Made by a program: the position numbers and the translations under genes
NCBI GenBank assembly: GCA_947458985.1
Contig: CANHBA010000035.1
Coordinates: 1-15,569 of the forward strand
From: Flavobacteriales bacterium
GTDB taxonomy: Bacteria > Bacteroidota > Bacteroidia > Flavobacteriales_D > Crocinitomicaceae
Direction of reading: 5' to 3'
DNA length: 15,569 nt
The notes under the pieces: generated by a model
Told to the model about the DNA's origin: nothing
Seen by the model: the letters and a program-made list of their open reading frames with translations, nothing else
The model's database searches: none
Shown here: one piece after another, positions 6,609 through 12,564 of the stretch
Position numbering within the stretch: the first letter of the stretch is position 1
Layout: each line of letters opens with the position of its first letter

Positions 6609-8618
6609 ATGGATAGCCAAGCAATACAAGCCAAAATGGCTCAGTTGAGTGCCTCGTTACACGCGCACAACCACGCTTATTACGTGCTCAATCAGCCGCT
6701 TATATCCGATTACGAGTTTGATATCCTCCTCAAAGAGTTAGAAGTACTCGAAAGCCAATATCCAACTTTTATTGATCTCAATAGCCCCACCAAAAGAGTA
6801 GGGGGCGATCTCACCAAGAAATTCGCGACCAAAAAGCACCGTTTTCCGATGCTGTCGCTTTCCAATAGCTATTCTGAGCAAGATATCATCGATTGGGCTG
6901 AGCGCTGCCAAAAAGCCTTGCAAGAAGCCTCAGAATTTGTTTGTGAGCTCAAATACGACGGCGTTGCCATTGGCATGCAGTACCAAAATGGCCAACTATC
7001 GCTTGCGCTTACCCGAGGCGATGGCGAACAAGGAGAAGACGTCACGACCAACGTGCGCACCATTCGCTCGGTTCCGCTCAGCCTCCACGGCGCGTTCCCT
7101 CCTGATTTCGAAATCAGGGGTGAAATCTTTATGCCACAACACAATTTTGACTTGCTCAACCAACAGCGCGAAGCGCAAGGCGAGGCTTTGTTTGCCAATC
7201 CGCGCAATACCGCCGCAGGTACCCTCAAATTACTCGACTCCAAAGAAGTCGCCAAGCGTGGTTTGGACTGCTATCTATACGGGGTTCATGGCCTAAGCAA
7301 CCAAGTTTTAGGTCATTTTGAAGCCGTTCAACAAGCCAAATCTTGGGGTTTTAAAGTGCCCGACCCAGCGCAGCGCATGATCGAAAAAACAAATTCCATC
7401 GATGGCATCATGGATTTCATCCATTACTGGGATACCCAACGAGCACACCTGCCTTTTGACATCGATGGCGTAGTGCTCAAGGTCAACTCCTACGCACAAC
7501 AAACCGAACTCGGCCTTACCGCTAAATCGCCGCGTTGGGCCATTGCCTACAAATTCAAAACCCAACAAGTAGAAACGCTGCTTGAGGCCGTTCATTATCA
7601 GGTTGGCCGCACGGGTGCCATTACACCAGTTGCTTATCTTCAACCCGTACAACTTGGTGGCACCACCGTGAAGCGCGCTTCTTTGCACAACGCCGACCAA
7701 ATTCATAAGCTTGACCTCTGCGCGGGCGACACCGTTCAGGTTGAAAAGGGAGGTGAAATCATTCCTAAAATTGTTGGGGTCAATCTAAATTTGCGCAAGT
7801 CCGAAAACCGCATTGCCTTCATTGCGCATTGCCCCGAGTGCGGTAGTGTATTGGGGCGCCAGGAAGGCGAAGCCCAACATTATTGCCCGAACGAACTCGG
7901 TTGTAGGCCGCAGGTAACGGGCAAAATTCTTCATTTCATCAGCCGCAAAGCCCTTAATATCGATGGTTTAGGTGAAGAAACCATTGAAATGATGTATGCT
8001 AAAGGTTTAATTAAGAATTCTTTAGACTTATATTCGCTTACCTTTGATCAGCTGCTTAGTTTGGAAAGAATGGCTGAGAAATCTGCCAATAACCTTTTGC
8101 AATCTATAGCGGCGTCCAAGACCATTCCTTTTGAACGCGTGCTTTTTGGCTTAGGAATCCGCTTTGTAGGTGAAACCGTCGCTAAAAAACTAGCGCAAGC
8201 TTTTGGCACCATGGAGGCGCTACAAGCAGCTACCTTAGAAGAACTCTTGCTGGTCGATGAAATCGGCGACAAAATTGCGCAATCTCTGCTTGCTTATTTA
8301 TCCAATCCTAACCAGCAAGCTTATATCGCCGGCTTAAAAGCAGTAGGTTTGCAATTGGAAGCCACCCAAAAAACCTTAACTTCGAACTTGTTAGAAGGCA
8401 AGATCTGCGTCATTTCAGGTACTTTTGAGGCCTTTAGTCGGGACGAACTCAAAGAACTCATTGAACTGAATGGTGGCAAATTAGGTTCTTCGGTGTCGGC
8501 CAAAACACATTTTTTAATAGCCGGAGCAAATATGGGGCCTGCAAAATTGCAAAAGGCAACAGACTTAGGCGTAACTTTGTTGTCGGAAAACGACTTCATT
8601 AAAATGATTTCTCAGTGA
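6609..8618 (+). CDS. ligA: NAD+-dependent DNA ligase LigA
   Basis: Seals nicks during replication and repair using NAD+; cytoplasmic and expected to be essential. The 669-residue protein has the complete bacterial domain order. It has an N-terminal Ia domain with the YYVLNQPLISDYEFD nicotinamide-site region (24-38) and an adenylation domain with nucleophile Lys115 in ELKYDGVA. The RGDGEQGEDVT block, the EIRGEIF motif and IDGVVLKVN follow. The OB fold comes next, then a four-cysteine zinc finger (Cys408, Cys411, Cys426, Cys432), helix-hairpin-helix repeats (about 440-580), and a C-terminal BRCT domain from about 592 (KICVISGTFEAFSRDELK). Length and motifs are normal, with no sign of damage. 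The stop TGA overlaps the GTG start of the next gene (GTGA), implying translational coupling. Confidence 0.98.
   Translation: MDSQAIQAKMAQLSASLHAHNHAYYVLNQPLISDYEFDILLKELEVLESQYPTFIDLNSPTKRVGGDLTKKFATKKHRFPMLSLSNSYSEQDIIDWAERCQKALQEASEFVCELKYDGVAIGMQYQNGQLSLALTRGDGEQGEDVTTNVRTIRSVPLSLHGAFPPDFEIRGEIFMPQHNFDLLNQQREAQGEALFANPRNTAAGTLKLLDSKEVAKRGLDCYLYGVHGLSNQVLGHFEAVQQAKSWGFKVPDPAQRMIEKTNSIDGIMDFIHYWDTQRAHLPFDIDGVVLKVNSYAQQTELGLTAKSPRWAIAYKFKTQQVETLLEAVHYQVGRTGAITPVAYLQPVQLGGTTVKRASLHNADQIHKLDLCAGDTVQVEKGGEIIPKIVGVNLNLRKSENRIAFIAHCPECGSVLGRQEGEAQHYCPNELGCRPQVTGKILHFISRKALNIDGLGEETIEMMYAKGLIKNSLDLYSLTFDQLLSLERMAEKSANNLLQSIAASKTIPFERVLFGLGIRFVGETVAKKLAQAFGTMEALQAATLEELLLVDEIGDKIAQSLLAYLSNPNQQAYIAGLKAVGLQLEATQKTLTSNLLEGKICVISGTFEAFSRDELKELIELNGGKLGSSVSAKTHFLIAGANMGPAKLQKATDLGVTLLSENDFIKMISQ
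8547..8579 (+). promoter_or_regulatory. Possible internal promoter for the DUF6913-dapA pair
   Basis: Inside the 3' end of ligA, a TTG at 8547-8549 is followed after 22 bases by TAACTTTG (8572-8579), an exact TAnnTTTG match with an acceptable -33/-7 spacing. It lies about 35 bases before the next start codon. Such boxes occur by chance every few kilobases per strand, so this is only a candidate. Confidence 0.25.
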
Positions 8619-9079
8619 GTAAAACAAGTATTTGGGAGCAAACAAAAAGCATCGTTGTAGTCTGGTCTTATCAAGACGAGCAACAAATGCGTGCTTTTGT
8701 AAAGGCCATCGATCATTTTTTGCAGCAGAAAAAATTTGCACAAACCCTCATTATTGTCAATGTCCCCAAAGACCTCGACAAAAAAAATCTGCCACCTCAC
8801 TTTCTCATCTACTACAACTCTCCTGCCGATTACTCTATGTTCGGCAAGTTAAAAGACATTCAACTAGACGCAGAGCTGCACAAAAATTACGACCTCCTCA
8901 TCTGGAATGGTAGTTTAGATGTCAAGATTTACGGAGCGTTGCAAACCACCAAAATCAACAAGCGCTTATTGCTCAATGCGGAAGGTAAAAACTTTGATTT
9001 ACAAATAGATACCGCGCAAACCGATGCGCATGCGCAACTTCAATACATTCAACAAACTTTAGAGAGAATAGCCCAATGA
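8615..9079 (+). CDS. DUF6913-type protein of unknown function
   Basis: A 154-residue protein with no signal peptide or membrane helix, so probably cytoplasmic. It resembles the Bacteroidota-restricted DUF6913 family, whose members I recall carry an FDLLI-like strand and a late FDLMID-like motif. Here the corresponding pieces are NYDLLIW (91-97) and NFDLQID (126-132). Hydrophobic strands at 12-18 (SIVVVWS), 44-50 (TLIIVNV) and 63-68 (FLIYYN), alternating with helices, suggest a Rossmann-like alpha/beta core. No catalytic motif is recognisable and the function is unknown. The start is GTG at 8615, overlapping the ligA stop (GTGA). The stop overlaps the dapA start (ATGA). This double 4-nt overlap strongly supports the reading frame and suggests stoichiometric co-translation with both essential neighbours. 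Confidence 0.8.
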   Translation: MSKTSIWEQTKSIVVVWSYQDEQQMRAFVKAIDHFLQQKKFAQTLIIVNVPKDLDKKNLPPHFLIYYNSPADYSMFGKLKDIQLDAELHKNYDLLIWNGSLDVKIYGALQTTKINKRLLLNAEGKNFDLQIDTAQTDAHAQLQYIQQTLERIAQ

Positions 9080-9957
9080 AAACATTTAAAGGCTCAGGTG
9101 TTGCACTCGTCACACCATTTCAACCCGATGGCAGCATCGATACGCAAGCCCTCAAGCAACTCGTACACCTTCAAATTGACGGCGGAACAGATTTTTTAGT
9201 GGTTCAAGGCACAACCGGCGAGTCGCCGACGCTTTCTCAGGATGAAAAACGCTTGGTATTGGACACCGTTCTTGAAGTGAATAATGGTCAGTTACCTGTT
9301 GTTTACGGCATCGGTGGAAACAACACATCTGGGCTCGCCACTTTGTTTCAAAACTTACCAAGTGGTGTAGACGGTATTTTATCGGTTTCTCCTTACTACA
9401 ACAAGCCCATTCAAAAAGGAATTGTGGCTCATTTCAAGCAAGTAGCTTCCTATACCGATCTTCCTATCATTCTCTATAATGTTCCAGGGCGCACAGGCTC
9501 TAACATGAGTGTCGAAACAACTCTTGAACTCGCCGAACTCCCAAATGTAGTTGCTGTCAAAGAAGCATCTGGCAACATGGAGCAAATCATGGATATCATT
9601 CGACAAAGAAAACCAGGTTTTGGAGTGCTTTCTGGCGACGACAACCTTACCATGCCGCTTATTGCAGCGGGTGCCGATGGCGTCATTTCAGTGGTGGCCA
9701 ATGCTTTTCCTGAACGCTTTTCTCAAATGGTACATGCCAGCATGGCCGCCGACTTAACGCTGGCCAAAGCAGCGCATTACGACCTCTTTAACGTCACCAA
9801 AATGTTCTTTGAAGAAGGAAATCCGGGTGGGGTAAAGGTCGCATTGGCGGCGCGTGGCCTCATGCAAGAAACCATGCGTTTACCGCTCTATCCTGTATCT
9901 GAAGGTTTGCGCACCCGCATTCAGGCCGAAACAACACGCCTGCTTGCCTCTTTGTAA
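9076..9957 (+). CDS. dapA: 4-hydroxy-tetrahydrodipicolinate synthase
   Basis: Condenses pyruvate with L-aspartate-4-semialdehyde, the first committed step of the diaminopimelate/lysine pathway that supplies peptidoglycan and protein; cytoplasmic (beta/alpha)8 barrel. The 293-residue protein shows all family signatures: GTTGES with Thr46-Thr47, SPYYNKP with Tyr107-Tyr108, LYNVPGRTG with Tyr134 and Arg139, and the Schiff-base Lys162 in VAVKEASGN. LSGDDN follows. These match the Thr-Thr-Tyr proton relay, the substrate-binding arginine and the catalytic lysine of DapA rather than the aldolase relatives NanA or KdgA. The ATG at 9076 overlaps the previous stop by 4 bases. A lipoprotein dipeptidase gene starts 5 bases after the stop. 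No lysine riboswitch precedes the gene, as there is no leader at all. Confidence 0.97.
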   Translation: MKTFKGSGVALVTPFQPDGSIDTQALKQLVHLQIDGGTDFLVVQGTTGESPTLSQDEKRLVLDTVLEVNNGQLPVVYGIGGNNTSGLATLFQNLPSGVDGILSVSPYYNKPIQKGIVAHFKQVASYTDLPIILYNVPGRTGSNMSVETTLELAELPNVVAVKEASGNMEQIMDIIRQRKPGFGVLSGDDNLTMPLIAAGADGVISVVANAFPERFSQMVHASMAADLTLAKAAHYDLFNVTKMFFEEGNPGGVKVALAARGLMQETMRLPLYPVSEGLRTRIQAETTRLLASL

Positions 9958-9962
9958 GACAA

Positions 9963-10730
9963 ATGAAGCTTTTCTTTCTATGGCTTGCCTGTATCGTTCT
10001 ATTTTGTAGTTGCGACAACCATCCCAATCCTGCAAACGACGTTCAAAATGCTCCAAAAAGTCAAGAAAAGAAAGAACCCAAAATAAATGCCTTGCAAATA
10101 CCATCGGGTCTGGTCGATATACAATCTATTGATTCCTCTATTCAGCTCGATTTAAAATACGCCAGCACAGACAACTTTCTTCATGAAAAACTTTACGAGC
10201 GGCTCACAACAGCTTATTTGCAAAAAGATGTAGCGCTGCGGCTTTCCTTGGTTCAAAAAACGTTGTCGCGCGCGTATCCTGGCTATAAGCTCTTGATCTA
10301 CGATGCATTGCGCCCCGTTTCGGTGCAACAAAAAATGTGGCAAGCCCTCGACACGCTTGCGCCTTCTGAGCGCGGCAAATATGTCTCCAACCCAAAGAGC
10401 CTGAGTTTGCATAATATGGGTGCGGCCATAGACCTCAGTGTTTTGGATGCAAAAGGAAACCCACTTGACATGGGGGCAGGGTTCGACGATTTTCGCCCAA
10501 TTGCCTACCCGAGTTTGGAGGCTTCCTTTTTGAAAACAGGCCAACTCACACCTTTGCAAGTCAAGAACAGAAAAATCTTGCGCAACGCCATGCAAGCGCA
10601 AGGGTTTAGGCAGCTCCCAACCGAATGGTGGCACTACAACGCCTGCAGCAGAGCCGAAGCAAAACAGAAATACAAAGTGACATACACAGAAAACGATATT
10701 TTTACAATACCATCATTGAAATCAAACTAA
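9963..10730 (+). CDS. VanX/DdpX-type D-alanyl-D-alanine dipeptidase, probable lipoprotein
   Basis: Zinc dipeptidase of peptidase family M15 (subfamily M15D, VanX/DdpX), expected to hydrolyse D-Ala-D-Ala dipeptide. The family signature SxHxxGxAxD is present as SLHNMGAAID, with zinc ligands His150 and Asp157. The catalytic ExxH is EWWH (Glu221, His224, the third zinc ligand). The conserved substrate arginine is Arg117 in YDALRPVS. The N-terminus is a signal peptide ending FCSC with likely lipidated Cys17, although Phe at -3 is not ideal for a lipobox. A polar tether rich in Asn, Lys and Glu (18-42) follows. A periplasmic location points to peptide salvage during wall turnover rather than to glycopeptide resistance, and no vanH, vanA or vanRS partner is present. 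Position directly after dapA supports a cell-wall role. The substrate remains an inference from family membership. Confidence 0.87.
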   Translation: MKLFFLWLACIVLFCSCDNHPNPANDVQNAPKSQEKKEPKINALQIPSGLVDIQSIDSSIQLDLKYASTDNFLHEKLYERLTTAYLQKDVALRLSLVQKTLSRAYPGYKLLIYDALRPVSVQQKMWQALDTLAPSERGKYVSNPKSLSLHNMGAAIDLSVLDAKGNPLDMGAGFDDFRPIAYPSLEASFLKTGQLTPLQVKNRKILRNAMQAQGFRQLPTEWWHYNACSRAEAKQKYKVTYTENDIFTIPSLKSN

Positions 10731-10735
10731 ACATC

Positions 10736-11134
10736 ATGAAATCTATTTTACTATCCGTAGCTGGTCTTTTACTTGGGGTAATCACAAATGGCGTTATTGT
10801 CCAAATCGGTTCTCAAATTGTAAAAGCCCCCAAAGGTTTAGACTTATCTACAGAGCAAGGATTAGCTAAAGCGATGCCTCTAATGGGTGTTGAACATTTT
10901 ATTTTTCCTTTCCTTGCACATGCAATTGGGACCTTCGTGGGTGCCTATTTTGTAAGTAAATTGAAAGTGAATCGGGCGCTTCTTAACGCAATGGCGATCG
11001 GCTTTGCTTTTTTAGCAGGCGGCGTAATGATGGTCCTGACACTTCCCGGAACACCTTGGTGGTTTGTTACAACAGATTTAATCTTGGCCTACTTACCAGT
11101 GGCTTATTTGGGTTACAAACTCGGGCAGCGCTAG
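10736..11134 (+). CDS. Small four-helix integral membrane protein, function unknown
   Basis: With the ATG at 10736, five bases after the previous stop, the product has 132 residues. An upstream in-frame GTG or TTG extension would lie inside the dipeptidase gene and adds no hydrophobic sequence, so it was not used. Hydrophobic segments at about 4-28, 54-75, 81-103 and 108-129 indicate four transmembrane helices with a short polar loop at 29-50. Glycine-rich helix patterns (AHAIGTFVGAYF and AIGFAFLAGGVMMV) suggest tight helix packing. The overall form resembles small uncharacterised membrane proteins common in Bacteroidota. No transporter or enzyme motif is visible. It closes the plus-strand run, and its TAG stop directly touches the stop codon of the convergent gene. 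Confidence 0.75.
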   Translation: MKSILLSVAGLLLGVITNGVIVQIGSQIVKAPKGLDLSTEQGLAKAMPLMGVEHFIFPFLAHAIGTFVGAYFVSKLKVNRALLNAMAIGFAFLAGGVMMVLTLPGTPWWFVTTDLILAYLPVAYLGYKLGQR

Positions 11135-11893
11135 TTACTCAATCGGGCCCTGCTGAAAAATAAGGCGCCCTGAGCGCGTGTAAGGAATAAAATACTTGAA
11201 GTCGAGGCCAAAACCCGAAGCATTGACATTTCCAAAGGCGGTTTGCCTGAAATTTACATATTGGTATTTAGATAAAAGTACAAACGCCGGTTGCAATTGC
11301 ACAAAAGCGGTGCCACCAAGGTAAAACACACCTGCTTTTTTGTTGCGGTACTCAAAACCGATGCTGGTGCGCACATCGAAACCTAATTTTTTATTGTTGT
11401 CGACTAGGCCAACTTGCCTGAATTCGTGTTTATCCGAAGGATTCACATACGTAGCCACACTTGAGGGTTTGTAGAGTATGGCACCACCTAGCGCCGCGTT
11501 GGCATAGAATGAGCGGCTGAGTTGGATGCCGATATTGCCTTGGATCGGAATTTCAAACTGAACAAAACGCAGGCGTTGATCCACACTTAGCATGCTGTCG
11601 GTGCGTGTGCTTTGAATTGAGAATGTTCTTTGGTTGTAGTAGAGCCCGGTTTCGAGTGAAATGAGGTCGGTGAGGCCGTAGCGCAATACGCCGCCAAAAG
11701 TATAGCCGTCGGTAGGTGTGAGCGTTGTTTGCAAGATGCTATCGGCAAATTTTTGAGCCCCAGATTGCATTTGTTGCATGGGGACAATATGCCGATAATG
11801 AAAACCAAAGTAATTGGGCTTGCCTAATTGGTTAAAAGCCTGAGTCCAACCAAGTGCAGGAAAAAGAAGCAAGATGACAAACAAAAGGCGCAT
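11135..11893 (-). CDS. Outer-membrane beta-barrel protein, uncharacterised
   Basis: Predicted 252-residue secreted protein with a signal peptide (MRLLFVILLLFPALGWTQA, cleavage after about Ala19). An upstream TTG would add two residues, but the ATG at 11893 gives a better signal. The mature part alternates hydrophobic and polar residues with many Tyr, Phe and Gly, as in small porin-like barrels. Examples are YTFGGVLRYGLTDLISLETGLYY, the strand pair FVQFEIPIQGNIGIQL / FYANAALGGAIL, and FGLDFKYFIPY near the end. It resembles the broad PorT/OMP_b-brl-type groups of Bacteroidota without a confident match. Unlike a classical barrel, it does not end at an aromatic strand but has a further 14-residue tail. 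It lies 36 bases downstream of the nitroreductase on the same strand and is probably co-transcribed with it. Confidence 0.72.
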   Translation of the reverse strand: MRLLFVILLLFPALGWTQAFNQLGKPNYFGFHYRHIVPMQQMQSGAQKFADSILQTTLTPTDGYTFGGVLRYGLTDLISLETGLYYNQRTFSIQSTRTDSMLSVDQRLRFVQFEIPIQGNIGIQLSRSFYANAALGGAILYKPSSVATYVNPSDKHEFRQVGLVDNNKKLGFDVRTSIGFEYRNKKAGVFYLGGTAFVQLQPAFVLLSKYQYVNFRQTAFGNVNASGFGLDFKYFIPYTRSGRLIFQQGPIE

Positions 11894-11929
11894 AGACAAA
11901 GAAACGAAAATTTGACCGAAACGAGTAGT

Positions 11930-12520
11930 TTATTCGCTGATCCAGGTGCAGTTGTATTCTAAAGGACGTCGGTGCTGGTTGGTAGGCCATTCAATACTTG
12001 GGTAACCAATGTAAAACAAGCCGAGGCATTTGTCTTTTTCTTCCAAACCAAGGAAGGCGTTCATGGCTGGGGTGTAAATGAGTTTGGGTGTAGACCAAAA
12101 ACCACCGAGGCCATAAGCCGTGCAGCTCAGGTGGAGGTTCTGGATGGCACACGCTACCGCTTCAATTTCTTCAATTTCTGGAATTTTCTCGCTTTCTTGA
12201 CGCTTCATGCAAACGGCCACCACCGCAGAAGCGAGTAGGGGCCGGCGCAGCATTTTGGCTAGTTTGGCGTCGTCTTGTTGGCCTTCAGGTGTGAGTTGAA
12301 GGTAGGTTTCACCTAGAAAAGTACTGAGTTTTTGACGCCCATCTTCCATAAAAACCTGAAAACGCCAAGGTTGGGTGTTGCCGTGCGTGGGCGCCCACTG
12401 CGCGTTGTTGAGCAGTAATTCAATTTGCTCTTTATGGACCTTCCTGTCCGAAAATTGCTCGGGGTAAATAGTGCGTCTGGAACGGATGAGTTCGTTGATT
12501 TCAGAAAGGTTGAAGCGCAT
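11930..12520 (-). CDS. Nitroreductase-family flavoprotein (YdjA-like)
   Basis: Predicted FMN-dependent NAD(P)H oxidoreductase of the nitroreductase superfamily, 196 residues, cytoplasmic. Visible family features are the N-terminal IRSRRTIYPEQF segment (12-23), whose arginines contact the FMN phosphate, and the APTHGNTQPWRFQVF block (43-57) characteristic of the compact YdjA/TdsD-like subgroup. The central AYGLGGFWSTP region (about 135-146) and the LGLFYIGYP strand near the C-terminus also belong to the flavin site. The physiological substrate cannot be inferred. The ATG at 12520 is the only reasonable start. Its divergent neighbour, the GH38-like gene, starts 44 bases away, and an exact Bacteroidota -7 box lies 16 bases upstream. 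Confidence 0.9.
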   Translation of the reverse strand: MRFNLSEINELIRSRRTIYPEQFSDRKVHKEQIELLLNNAQWAPTHGNTQPWRFQVFMEDGRQKLSTFLGETYLQLTPEGQQDDAKLAKMLRRPLLASAVVAVCMKRQESEKIPEIEEIEAVACAIQNLHLSCTAYGLGGFWSTPKLIYTPAMNAFLGLEEKDKCLGLFYIGYPSIEWPTNQHRRPLEYNCTWISE

Positions 12521-12536
12521 AAGTGGAGTTTAGGTG

Positions 12537-12544
12537 CAAAATTA
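12537..12544 (-). promoter_or_regulatory. Candidate -7 promoter box for the nitroreductase
   Basis: The minus strand reads TAATTTTG, an exact TAnnTTTG match, 16 bases before the nitroreductase ATG in the 44-bp divergent gap. No -33 TTG is seen 17-23 bases further upstream. The predicted leader would be only about 10 bases. No comparable plus-strand box for the GH38-like gene was found in the same gap. Confidence 0.45.
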
Positions 12545-12564
12545 GAATTTACTACCTTAGGAGC

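Larger units (their letters stand above)
796..11134 (+). other. Predicted nine-gene co-directional transcription unit
   Basis: Nine plus-strand genes follow each other with junctions of +1, +17, -1, +9, -4, -4, +5 and +5 bases. None of these gaps could hold a terminator. Polycistronic transcription from the promoter region near 781 is therefore likely for at least part of the run, although internal promoters inside coding sequence cannot be excluded. Functions are mixed (envelope, translation, replication, lysine synthesis, cell wall). Confidence 0.6.

Noticed and set aside
9963..10730. Glycopeptide-resistance (van) cluster
   Set aside because: Only a VanX-like dipeptidase is present. There is no ligase, dehydrogenase or two-component system, and a Gram-negative-type lipoprotein next to dapA fits peptide salvage better.
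11121..11170. Terminator hairpin at the convergent junction (CAGC ... GCTG followed by A-rich sequence, plus GGGCCC palindrome)
   Set aside because: The stem is only about four base pairs with a long loop, and the A-run is not placed as a U-tract for either stable stem.
12558..12564. AGGAG before the GH38-like start as a Shine-Dalgarno site
   Set aside because: Only one base separates it from the ATG, far too close for ribosome binding, and other genes here lack such sites.
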